Both the position numbers and the translations under genes were made by a program. The notes under the pieces are model-generated. The model was not told the DNA's origin. It searched no databases and saw nothing but the letters and a program-made list of their open reading frames with translations. A DNA stretch of 64,000 nt from Paenibacillus spongiae. GTDB lineage: Bacteria; Bacillota; Bacilli; Paenibacillales; Paenibacillaceae. Shown here piece after piece: positions 9,016 to 18,300 of the stretch (position 1 is its first letter; the number at the start of each line of letters is the position of its first letter). The DNA lies in NCBI RefSeq assembly GCF_024734895.1, contig NZ_CP091430.1:7503501-7567500 (forward strand), given 5' to 3'.

Positions 9016-9894
9016 CTCCGGCGTGATTAATTTATTTCGAAGATGCATATGGCTGCCTACATGATGAGTGTACGTGTCGGGAATTCCGATTCTCTTGAAA
9101 GTAATCCCGATTCCGCTTTCCGCAATTACTTCTGCTACGGCGCTTCCCAGGCCACCAATGACATTGTGTTCCTCCAATGTATAAATGGGTTTCTTCCGCG
9201 CGATTAATTGGAGGATGAATTCCTTATCCAAAGGTTTGATAGACGGCATGCTGATCAGGCTGGCATGCCTTCCTTCCTTGGCCAGTTCATCCACCCAGAT
9301 CTTTCCTTGTTCAAGCATATTGCTTGTTGTGATTAATGCAAGATCATCCCCTCTTATGACCTCGATCGCTTTGCCAATTTCAATTGGAGTATTGTCAGAA
9401 TGGATTCTCGGTTCTCCATTCTTCCCTAATCGGATGTACATCGGCCCATCATAGTGAACGCTTTGCTTAATGATTTCCCTCACTTCAATTGGGTCTCCAG
9501 GACAGCATACCGTCATATTAGGAAGAGCCCTCATAATCGCGATATCTTCAATTGAGTGATGGGTCGCGCCCGCAGGACCATAGGACAGACCCGCTCCAAC
9601 CCCCACAAGTCTAACATTCGTATTCATATAAGCTACATCGACTCGGACCTGTTCATAACAACGCATCGTGACGAACGGGATGATGCTGTATACGTAGACA
9701 ATCTTCCCCGATAAGGCTAATCCCGCGGCGACACCCACCGCATTCTGTTCGGCGATCCCCACATTAAGAAAGCGGTCTGGAAATAAATCGCGAAATGCTT
9801 CGAGCACAGAGAAACCCATATCCGGCGTAAGTAAGAAAATTCTCTCGTCCTTCTTCGCCTCTTCAATCAACGTCGCGATAAATGTATTTCTCAT
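9010..9894 (-). CDS. transketolase-like protein, C-terminal (beta) subunit
   Basis: 294 residues with the pyrimidine-binding and C-terminal domains of a thiamine-diphosphate transketolase. Residues 10-60 (LLTPDMG ... FLNVGIAEQNAVGVAAGLAL) include the Glu that activates the cofactor. GPAGATHHSIEDIAIMR and IYTLEEHNVIGGLGSAVAE follow. It overlaps the N-terminal subunit gene by ATGA, and AGGTGA supports the start. Together the two halves equal one transketolase. Being last in a CDP-dideoxysugar operon, it is more likely a biosynthetic ketol-transferring enzyme than the housekeeping pentose-phosphate one. The acceptor is not known. Confidence 0.88.
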   Translation of the reverse strand: MRNTFIATLIEEAKKDERIFLLTPDMGFSVLEAFRDLFPDRFLNVGIAEQNAVGVAAGLALSGKIVYVYSIIPFVTMRCYEQVRVDVAYMNTNVRLVGVGAGLSYGPAGATHHSIEDIAIMRALPNMTVCCPGDPIEVREIIKQSVHYDGPMYIRLGKNGEPRIHSDNTPIEIGKAIEVIRGDDLALITTSNMLEQGKIWVDELAKEGRHASLISMPSIKPLDKEFILQLIARKKPIYTLEEHNVIGGLGSAVAEVIAESGIGITFKRIGIPDTYTHHVGSHMHLRNKLITPEL

Positions 9895-10679
9895 GATCGC
9901 TCACCTATTTCAAGGAGAGCCGCTTGATACTGCTCATCGTTTGGCGATTTATAATGCCACTCCAGCTTGTCTTCCATGTAAGAGATGCCCTTTCCTTTTA
10001 TCGTATGTGCAATGATCACCTTAGGTCCTGCCTGCGGCAGGCTGAAGGCCGTCTCCAATTGTTCCATATCATGGCCGTCAACCTCTTGGGCTTCCCATCC
10101 GAACGCTCTCCAGCGTTCAGCCATATTTTCTTGATTAATAACTTCATTCGTTCGTCCAAAACTTTGCAGCTTGTTGTAATCTACAATGGCAATCAAATTG
10201 TTTAATCGTAACGTCGCTGCCAACATGACAGCTTCCCATACAGAGCCTTCATTGCATTCGCCATCACCGAGGATCACATAGATACGGCCGGGATTTTTCG
10301 ACTGGCGATTCGCAATCGCCATGCCAAGCCCAATCGCCAAACCGTGACCCAACGAACCTACCGAAGCCTCTACGCCCGGTACGGCTTCCTTATCAAGATG
10401 ACCTGGCAAAATTCCTCCGTCGATATAATAACGGTCCAGGTAACCCTTTGGAAAGAAGCCTCTCTCTGCTAAAGTCGCATATAACGCCGCACTTCCATGA
10501 GCCTTGCTTAGTATCAATTTGTCGCGATCCGGCAGCGTAGGATGGAGAGGATCAATATTCATAGTCTTGAAGTATAGGACGGTTAAAATATCTACAATGG
10601 ATAAACAGGTACCCACATGAGACGATTTCGAGTAATGGACCATGTGAATAATGGATTTTCTAATCTCATTGTTATTCAT
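9891..10679 (-). CDS. transketolase-like protein, N-terminal (alpha) subunit
   Basis: 262 residues from ATG 10679; GAGGAGG precedes it by 7 bases, so the longer frame from 10694 is rejected. It holds the diphosphate-binding half of transketolase: the Gly-His-rich loop (SKAHGSAALYATLAERG), GSLGHGLAIGLGMAIA, and the thiamine-diphosphate motif from ILGDGECNEG to DYNKLQ. HTIKGKG follows. Its start overlaps the stop of the preceding SDR gene and its stop overlaps the C-terminal subunit gene, so all three are translationally coupled. Split transketolases are common in Gram-positive sugar clusters. Confidence 0.9.
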   Translation of the reverse strand: MNNNEIRKSIIHMVHYSKSSHVGTCLSIVDILTVLYFKTMNIDPLHPTLPDRDKLILSKAHGSAALYATLAERGFFPKGYLDRYYIDGGILPGHLDKEAVPGVEASVGSLGHGLAIGLGMAIANRQSKNPGRIYVILGDGECNEGSVWEAVMLAATLRLNNLIAIVDYNKLQSFGRTNEVINQENMAERWRAFGWEAQEVDGHDMEQLETAFSLPQAGPKVIIAHTIKGKGISYMEDKLEWHYKSPNDEQYQAALLEIGERS

Positions 10680-11556
10680 AGGTTGCCTCCTCATCGTTCA
10701 TGAGTGTGTTCAATTTATGAATATCCGCTTCCCATCTTATCGGCTCGTGTGGACGCGGCGGCGCCTCTCCCCAAATCGGTTCAATATCTTTCCTCAGCCT
10801 GCTTGCAATGGACCGATAGAATTGTTCTATCGTTTGCTGCCTGCCAGAACCCACATTGATTACATCACCCGGTTCGTAGCTGATATGGATAATTTTCATG
10901 TATACGTCCAACACTTTATCGATTCCAATAAAGTCTCTTACCGAATGAGGTCTCGACAGCCTCGGCCGCTCATTGCGCTCCAATGCGCTAACGATGCTAG
11001 GATACAAGCGTGATGGATCTTCAAGCTCCCCATAGGGCGAGAACAACCTCAACGTGCATACGTTGTACTTACTGCTCTTACCCATCATGGAGCAATATTG
11101 GGTTGCTGCAAGCTTGGTGATCCCGTATAGATTGATCGGCTCACAGAGATCCGTTTCTTTCATCGCATCATTCTTAATCCCGTATTCGGATGAGCTGCCC
11201 GTGTTAATAAATTGCTGTATTCCGTACAGCATTGCAGCATCCAGCAGGTTAATCGTCGCATGAAGATTCGATTGAATAATTCTCTCTGCATCCGTCTGGC
11301 TGGCAAATCCGCCATATGCCGCCGTATGGTAGATGATATCCGGCTTCAATTCTTCCATGAGCTGAAAAACTTCAGATCTGATGTCGATATGGCATTCATA
11401 TATCTTATGAATTTGGGGAACCACATCCGCAATTCGCCATAGATCGGAGCTTCTTCTCGTTGTGATATATACCTCATACTCTCCGCTTTTGATCAATGCT
11501 TTCAAGAGGTTTGCTCCGACAAACCCCGTTGCTCCTGTAACTAATATCTTCTTCAT
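10672..11556 (-). CDS. NAD-dependent epimerase/dehydratase (extended SDR), candidate nucleotide-sugar reductase/epimerase
   Basis: 294 residues. It opens with the Rossmann motif ILVTGATGFVGANLLKALI, has DIIYHTAAYGG after strand 4, a TGSSSEYG serine, and the YxxxK catalytic pair in LYGITKLAATQYC. The end is an extended-SDR sugar domain (DVINVGSGRQQTIEQF). The layout resembles the last-step reductases/epimerases of CDP-tyvelose, abequose or yersiniose pathways. Start and stop overlap both neighbours by a few bases. The exact reaction (C4 reduction, C5 epimerisation or branch reduction) cannot be told from sequence. Confidence 0.82.
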   Translation of the reverse strand: MKKILVTGATGFVGANLLKALIKSGEYEVYITTRRSSDLWRIADVVPQIHKIYECHIDIRSEVFQLMEELKPDIIYHTAAYGGFASQTDAERIIQSNLHATINLLDAAMLYGIQQFINTGSSSEYGIKNDAMKETDLCEPINLYGITKLAATQYCSMMGKSSKYNVCTLRLFSPYGELEDPSRLYPSIVSALERNERPRLSRPHSVRDFIGIDKVLDVYMKIIHISYEPGDVINVGSGRQQTIEQFYRSIASRLRKDIEPIWGEAPPRPHEPIRWEADIHKLNTLMNDEEATYE

Positions 11557-12635
11557 AAGCGCTCCGCAGTCTGTTGAAAATAGTGGTTAATTTGGTTGAA
11601 GCACACGCTTCGCAAATCCGACCCGTTCTTGTAGGCTTGCGTCCATTCGATTATGCTGTCCAGAGCTTGGTTTAAATCCCAACGCGGCGTCCAATTCAAT
11701 TGTTGCATGGCCTTCGAGCAATCCAGCTTCAAATAAGTTGCTTCATGAAGATGGCCGCCATCCGCAATCAAATAACCCGCACTGCCTTGCCACTTCTCGC
11801 ACATCTTCCGGACGATCCATTCCACAGGCTTTGCATCGGAATCTTCAGGCCCGAAGTTCCACGCTTCCGCGTACGTTACCCCTGATTCATAGAGCTTCCG
11901 GGCAATACACAAATAGCCGCTCAATGGCTCAAGAACATGCTGCCACGGCCTGATGGAATGCGGATTTCTTATCGTAATGGGTTCGCCCGCTAATAGCGAC
12001 TGGGTACAATCCGGAATTAATCGATCGCGGGCCCAATCTCCGCCGCCGATGACATTGCCGGCTCTTGCCGTTGCGATCGCGACGCCATGCCGGTCGTAAT
12101 CATCGCTATGAAAATATGAATTTCGATAGGCTGATGTAACGAGCTCGGAGCAAGCTTTGCTGCTCGAATAGGGATCGTGCCCCCCCAGCGGCTCATTCTC
12201 CCGATAACCCCATGCCCACTCCTTGTTGTCATAACATTTGTCTGTCGTTACGTTCACGACTGCGCGAACACTTTCCGTATGCCTGACAGCCTCGAATAAG
12301 TGTACCGTTCCCATAACGTTGATCGCATATGTATCGACCGGGATTTGGTAGGATTCTCTTACGAGAGGCTGTGCAGCCATATGAATTACAATATCGGGTT
12401 GAAAGGCGGTCATTTCCTTCTTCAGCAATTCCAAATCTCTGATATCGGCGATTACAGACTTCACAAGTAATTGCTCCACCTGACACAGCTCGAACAAACT
12501 CGGAGTCGTAGGAGGATTCAATGCATAGCCAACAACCTTCGCACCAAGCTGATGCAGCAGCATACACAACCATGATCCTTTAAATCCCGTATGACCTGTT
12601 ACAAAGACCTTCTTATTCTGCCAGAAGCCGATCAT
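11553..12635 (-). CDS. rfbG: CDP-glucose 4,6-dehydratase
   Basis: 360 residues, the family's usual length. The N-terminus (KKVFVTGHTGFKGSWLCMLL) carries the TGxxGFKGSWL fingerprint specific for CDP-glucose dehydratases. DIVIHMAAQPLVRESY and VNVTTDKCYDNKEW follow, and the YxxxK pair lies in DPYSSSKACSE. GNVIGGGDWARDRLIPD is also family-typical. It converts CDP-glucose to CDP-4-keto-6-deoxyglucose with bound NAD. It overlaps rfbF by ATGA upstream and the SDR gene by ATGA downstream. Confidence 0.95.
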   Translation of the reverse strand: MIGFWQNKKVFVTGHTGFKGSWLCMLLHQLGAKVVGYALNPPTTPSLFELCQVEQLLVKSVIADIRDLELLKKEMTAFQPDIVIHMAAQPLVRESYQIPVDTYAINVMGTVHLFEAVRHTESVRAVVNVTTDKCYDNKEWAWGYRENEPLGGHDPYSSSKACSELVTSAYRNSYFHSDDYDRHGVAIATARAGNVIGGGDWARDRLIPDCTQSLLAGEPITIRNPHSIRPWQHVLEPLSGYLCIARKLYESGVTYAEAWNFGPEDSDAKPVEWIVRKMCEKWQGSAGYLIADGGHLHEATYLKLDCSKAMQQLNWTPRWDLNQALDSIIEWTQAYKNGSDLRSVCFNQINHYFQQTAERL

Positions 12636-13429
12636 AACGCCTCCACCCGAGCATCATCCCAAACCTTCCATGGAGCTTTGTCCGTGGACCATAAATCCTC
12701 AAGATAGTTCTTATCGCGCAAGGTGTCCATCGGATGCCAGAAGCCTCTGTGTTTAAAAGCGACGAGTTCACCGTTCCTTGCAAGCCTCTCAAGCGGTTCC
12801 TTCTCAAAGATCGTATTATCGCCTTCGATATAATGGAACACTTCCGGCTGTAGAACAAAGAACCCTCCACTGATCCATGAATGATCTCCTTTGGGCTTTT
12901 CTTGGAAGCCTCTTACATCGCATTGCCCCGTAATATCCAGTACGCCAAACCGTCCGTCAGGCTGAACGGAAGTAACGGTAGCGAGTTTCCTGCTTGAACG
13001 ATGAAATTCAGCCAACTCTCTAATATTTACATTGGAAACCCCATCGCCATAGGTAAGCATGAACGGTTCATTGCCGACAAAGGGTTGAATACGTTTGATT
13101 CTTCCGCCAGTCATCGTATCAATACCTGTATTTACCAAGGTGACCTTCCAAGGCTCAGCAGAGTGATTATGGGTAACCGTTTGATTGCCGTTCCTGAAAT
13201 CAAACGTAACGTCGGATTCATGCAAGAAGTAGTGGGCGAAATACTCTTTGATTTGGTAGCCCTTGTAACCTAAACAGATGATGAAGTCATTAAAACCATA
13301 GCTCGAGTAGGTTTTCATAATGTGCCATAGGATGGGCTTTTGGCCAATCTCAATCATGGGCTTCGGTTTTAGATGAGATTCTTCACTGATTCTGGTGCCA
13401 TATCCGCCGGCCAGGATAACTACCTTCAT
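12632..13429 (-). CDS. rfbF: glucose-1-phosphate cytidylyltransferase
   Basis: 265 residues. The nucleotidyltransferase signature LAGGYGTRISEESHLKPKPM is at the N-terminus. It is followed by PILWHIMKTYSSYGFNDFII and the family-specific YGDGVSNVNI metal site, with FQEKPKGDHSWISGGFF later. It makes CDP-glucose from CTP and glucose-1-phosphate, the first step of all CDP-dideoxyhexose routes. Its start (AAGGGGG upstream) follows the rfbH stop by 16 bases and its end overlaps rfbG. Confidence 0.95.
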   Translation of the reverse strand: MKVVILAGGYGTRISEESHLKPKPMIEIGQKPILWHIMKTYSSYGFNDFIICLGYKGYQIKEYFAHYFLHESDVTFDFRNGNQTVTHNHSAEPWKVTLVNTGIDTMTGGRIKRIQPFVGNEPFMLTYGDGVSNVNIRELAEFHRSSRKLATVTSVQPDGRFGVLDITGQCDVRGFQEKPKGDHSWISGGFFVLQPEVFHYIEGDNTIFEKEPLERLARNGELVAFKHRGFWHPMDTLRDKNYLEDLWSTDKAPWKVWDDARVEAL

Positions 13430-13445
13430 GGGTGCGCGCCCCCTT

Positions 13446-15005
13446 CTAATCTGTCTTACTTAATACAAATTCTCTAATCATACGAATAACATAATCAATC
13501 ATTTCATTCGTCAGTCCAGGATATACACCAACGAGGAATGTGTCGTTAAGTATTTTATCGGTATTCGTAAGGTTTCCATGAACCCTATATTCAACTTCCT
13601 GGAAGGCAGGCTGCCTCGTAAGGTTCCCCGCGAACAGCATCCGGGTCTGAATTCGATTGTTCTCCAGATAATTCACGATATCATTCCTCGTGAAGCCAGC
13701 CTGCTCTCGAACAGTCAGAATAAACCCAAACCAGCTCGGATTTGAATTCTCTGTGGCTCTAGGCAGAATGAAGTAGTCTCCTAAATCACGTAATCCATTC
13801 AGCAGACGATTGAAGTTATGAATACGCGCCCTTGCAAATTCAGGAACCTTCTTCAACTGCTCTACTCCGATTGCCGCTTGCATATCGGTAACCCTCAAAT
13901 TATACCCTACATGCGAATACGTATATTTATGATCGTAACCATACGGCAGCGTCCCGAGCTCCCAGCCATAACGTTTCTTGCAGGTGTTGTCGCATCCGGA
14001 TGGACACCAGCAATCTCTTCCCCAGTCCCTAAATGATTCAATGATCATCTTTAATCGCGGATCGTTCGTGTATACAGCTCCGCCTTCACCCATCGTCATA
14101 TGGTGCGGAGGATAGAAGCTGGAAGTAGCAATATGTCCGAACGTTCCTGTCAGCCGGTCGTTATAGTAGGATCCAAGGGCATCGCAGTTGTCTTCAATCA
14201 CCCACAAGTTGTACTTTTCCGCCAGCTCCATGACTTTCGTTAAATGGAATGGATTGCCCATCGTATGTGCAATCATGATCGCTTTCGTCTTGTCGGTAAT
14301 GGCATCTTCTATAAGCTCTGCAGCAATATTGTAGGTTCCAAGTTCGACATCAATAAATACCGGTATCGCCCCGTTCTGAACAATAGGTGCTACAGTCGTC
14401 GGAAAACCAGCTGCTACAGTGATCACTTCATCGCCGGGTCTTATTCTGCGGTCACCCAATTTGGGGGATGTTAACGCCGTGAATGCCAGCAGATTTGCCG
14501 ATGATCCTGAATTGACCAGCAATGCATAGCGGACACCGATAAATTGTGCGAATTCCTTCTCGAATTGCTTGCTAAATCTCCCAGCCGTTAACCAAAAATC
14601 CAAGGACGAGTCTACTAAATTTTTCATTTCACGCTCGTCATAAACCCGCCCACCGTAAACGATCGAAGATCGTTCAGCATCGAAAGGCGTCTTCCGTTCA
14701 TGGAATAAGTGATAGAAGTCGTCAACCTTCGACAATATTTCCTTCCTCATGATCGTTTCATATAACGATTCTTGCAACGCTCCCATTCGCTCAGCGTTAT
14801 GATTATCTATATATAATTTATTCGTATATTTCACTGTAATCGACTGACCAGGTTCTATCTCAATCGTACAGTTCTCTTCCACATCCTGATTTACAATTAC
14901 TGCGCCTAGCAGAAGCAAGCCATCTTTATGTACTTCCATAACAATTCCCAATTCTTCGTTATGATGATGATTCAGAATTCGAACAACATCGCCCAATTTA
15001 TACAC
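13446..15005 (-). CDS. rfbH: CDP-4-keto-6-deoxyglucose 3-dehydrase (E1) with an extra N-terminal domain
   Basis: 519 residues from GTG 15005 (GGGAGG upstream). Residues from about 95 onward match the PMP/[2Fe-2S] enzyme E1 (RfbH/AscC/DdhC). The usual aminotransferase Lys is replaced by His in FYPPHHMTMGEGG (about residue 300). The cluster cysteines are visible in CWCPSGCDNTCKKRYGW near 335. Typical RfbH proteins have about 437 residues. The first about 85 (MYKLGDVVRILNHHH ... GIVMEVHKDGLLLLGAVIV) form an additional small beta-rich domain I do not recognise. E1 needs a ferredoxin-type reductase (E3), which is not encoded in this window. It is the first gene of the operon. Confidence 0.92.
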   Translation of the reverse strand: MYKLGDVVRILNHHHNEELGIVMEVHKDGLLLLGAVIVNQDVEENCTIEIEPGQSITVKYTNKLYIDNHNAERMGALQESLYETIMRKEILSKVDDFYHLFHERKTPFDAERSSIVYGGRVYDEREMKNLVDSSLDFWLTAGRFSKQFEKEFAQFIGVRYALLVNSGSSANLLAFTALTSPKLGDRRIRPGDEVITVAAGFPTTVAPIVQNGAIPVFIDVELGTYNIAAELIEDAITDKTKAIMIAHTMGNPFHLTKVMELAEKYNLWVIEDNCDALGSYYNDRLTGTFGHIATSSFYPPHHMTMGEGGAVYTNDPRLKMIIESFRDWGRDCWCPSGCDNTCKKRYGWELGTLPYGYDHKYTYSHVGYNLRVTDMQAAIGVEQLKKVPEFARARIHNFNRLLNGLRDLGDYFILPRATENSNPSWFGFILTVREQAGFTRNDIVNYLENNRIQTRMLFAGNLTRQPAFQEVEYRVHGNLTNTDKILNDTFLVGVYPGLTNEMIDYVIRMIREFVLSKTD

Positions 15006-15085
15006 GTTTATTTCCTCCCGCGGATCGCTTAGTCAACCTTACAGGGATTACATGCCAAGCAGGTAAAATGATGTAGACGGCTCTA

Positions 15086-15131
15086 ATTATACCATAGGGA
15101 CCGTAATATGCTCCTCATTGTAACAAGTCAA
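15086..15131 (-). promoter_or_regulatory. candidate promoter of the CDP-sugar operon
   Basis: On the minus strand TTGACT (15131-15126), a 17-base spacer and TATTAC (15108-15103) lie about 100 bases upstream of rfbH; a second -10-like TATAAT sits at 15091-15086. The remainder of 15006-15357 is AT-rich and holds no gene; a T-run at 15260-15268 has no stem in front of it. Confidence 0.4.
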
Positions 15132-15357
15132 TGACAACGAACCATGGTAGCATTGCATTACAAACCACAAATCATCATCGTTTTTCATGCTTCCTTATCT
15201 CCTTCGCAAGTAAGCCCTCACAGATTATATCGAACCAAACTTCAATAACTATAAGTGCTTTTTTTTCTATGTTGCCCGTCAGCTGAATGTCGAAGGAACA
15301 TCAAACCGCCCTCCCGGCCTTAAAAGGTATTCCGCAAATGATGTCGAAATGTAGGGT

Positions 15358-18300
15358 ATGATGACGAAAAGGAAAATATGGATAATTACAGCATTGTTTC
15401 TGGCCGTGTTGACGGGGTTCCGTCTGCTGTGGCTGCAATATAACTCGGTTACCGACTATCCGGTTGCGAGTGATGGCGTATTAGACTTGCGGCATTGGGA
15501 TCCGCTAACCGATCATTCCCTCCCGCTGCGCGGCGAATGGGAGTTCTCCCCCGGTACGTTCCAATTTCAGAGCGGGGCACCCCCCGCCGATATCCACTCT
15601 TCGGGCAGATGGATTCAAGTTCCCGGCAGCTGGAAATTTGATGGTGATCAGCCGCATGGCGGCAGCAAGTATGGATTCGGCACATACCGCTTGCGAATTC
15701 TGGTCGATCCGGGCAAAGGACGGTCTTACGGCATTCACATCCCGACGATAAGGAGCTCTTCGGAGGTTTATGTTAACGGACAGCTGCTCGGCCGTTCCGG
15801 CCAACCGGCTGGGAACAAGGACCGTTACACGCCGCTGGATATTCCGTATACGGTTTATTTTACCTTGGAGGACAAGAGCGAGATTGAACTCGTCATCCAA
15901 GCTTCGAATTTCGAGGATATTCTTAATGGCGGGATGGTCCGTCCGTTAAAATTCGGACTGGAGAGCACGCTGAGGAAGGACCTCAGCTTTGCCGAGGATA
16001 TGGCCTGGGTCGCTTGCGTCGCTTATGCGATTCACGTTCTGTACGGCTTTGTATTATATCTGGTGGGAGGCCGGGACAGGAGACTGATCTACTACTCCCT
16101 GATGATTCTATGCGTTATTTTCGCGACGCTGTGGGACGGAGAACGGTTATTGTTTACATGGGTTCCATTCACGTTCGAATGGGGCTCAAAATCCATCTAT
16201 CTCGTTATGCTTACCGGCGGATACTTTCTGCATCGGTTAATAAAGGACAAGCTTCCGCCAATGCTGCAGGGCCGGGCTTCAAAAGCTTATGAGGTGTTAT
16301 GCGGCATTGCCTTTCTAACGGTAGTGCTGCTGCCTCTACCCGCCGTGCTGACGCTGCTAGGATTGTTATTCGTTCTGACGTTCATCCCTTGCCTATTGAC
16401 GTCGGTTGTCATGTATAGGTCAGCATCTCGAATCGACGCGGATAACATCTACTTACTGCTGGCTGCTATAGCGGCATTCAACAGTATGATCTGGCTCATC
16501 GTAATCAATATCGTCCAGATCGATATGATCTCCTATCCGTTCGATCTCACGATCGGGATGATTTGCTTCTCGGCGTTTTGGTTCAAGCGCTACTTCCGAA
16601 TGTCGGAGGAGGCCCATTCGCTGGCGGAGACGCTTCAACAAGCGGATAAGCAGAAAGATGATTTCTTGTCTACCGTCGCCCATGAACTGCGCAATCCGCT
16701 GCACGGCATGATTAACATCTCGCAGGCGGTGTCCGAGAGAGAGCGGAACCAGCTCGGAATATCTAGCGCCCAGGACCTGCAGCTGCTTGTCAAGGTCGGC
16801 CGCCGGATGTCCTATATGCTGAACGATCTGCTGGATATGGCGCGGTTGAAAGAAAACCGGATCAGCCTGAACCTTGCGGGCGTATCCGTGCATGGCGCAG
16901 CCTCAAGCGTCATCGATACCCTTCGCTTCATGACGGAAGGCAAGCCGATCCGGCTGATCAACCGGGTGCCGGTCGGGTTCCCGCTTGTGCATGCCGACGA
17001 GAACAGACTGAATCAAGTCCTGTTCAATCTCCTGCACAACGCGGTGAAATACTCCCATGCCGGCGAGGTATCCGTACAGGCCGGCATTCAGGACGGATGG
17101 GCAAGCATATCCGTTGCCGATACGGGCATCGGGATGGCCCCGGAGACGCTAAACCGCATTTTCGAGCCGTACGAGCAGGTCTCGTCGGACTTGGCTTCGC
17201 TCAAAGGCGGATTCGGTCTGGGGCTCAGCATCTGCAAGAAGCTTGTCGAGATGCATGGAGGAGCGCTGGAGGTTTATTCAAAGCCGAATGAAGGTTCGGT
17301 ATTCACCTTCACATTGAAGCTTATCGCGGCCGGGGCTGTCGGCGAGTTGGCGTCACCGCTAATAGCGGCGGCCGATACCGGGTTCGAGGAAGCTCCCGGT
17401 ACCCCGATAATGCCAAACGCTGCACCCATATATCACTCATCGCCGGACCGGGTTCGATTGTTAGCGGTCGATGACGATCCGGTCAATCTGAATGTGCTGC
17501 GAACAATTTTCACGGATGTATCGTATGAAGTATTCACGGCAATTAACGGCAAGGAAGCACTCCGGCTGCTGGAATCCGGGAGTTGGGATTTGATCATTGC
17601 CGATGTGACCATGCCCGTCATGTCCGGATATGAGCTGACTGCGCGCATTCGCGAGCGTTATTCTATCGCGGAGCTTCCCGTGCTTCTCTTGACGGCGAGC
17701 AGCCAGGATAAGGACATTGAGGCGGGATTTCGCTCCGGCGCCAATGACTACGTCACCAAGCCGGTGAATGCAACCGAGCTGAGGTCCAGGGTCAGATCGC
17801 TCACGAATCTGAAGCATTCGGTGAATGAACGATTGCGGATGGAAGCAGCATTGCTGCAGGCTCAAATCAAGCCCCATTTCCTGATCAACACCTTTAATGC
17901 GGTATCCGCTCTCAGCAGGATCGATACAGACAAAATGGATGATCTCATCGAAGAGCTGAGCAATTATTTCAGGCTCGGCATCGATTTTCAGAATTCCGAT
18001 CAGGCCGTGCCGCTTGACCGCGAGATTAAGCTCATTCGCTCCTACTTGTATATCCAAAAAAAGCGGTTCGAGGACAGGCTTCAGGTCGTATGGGAGGTCG
18101 ACGATGGCGTGAGCATCTCCATTCCTCCATTGACCATCCAGCCGCTTGTCGAGAATGCGGTTACGCATGGCGTATTGAAGCGGAACGCGGGCGGGGAAGT
18201 CCGTATTCGAATTGCCGACCTCGGCCGGTCTGTCGAGATCTGCGTGTCCGATAACGGCGTGGGCATCGATGAAGAAGCCCTCAAGCACATCCTGGACAGA

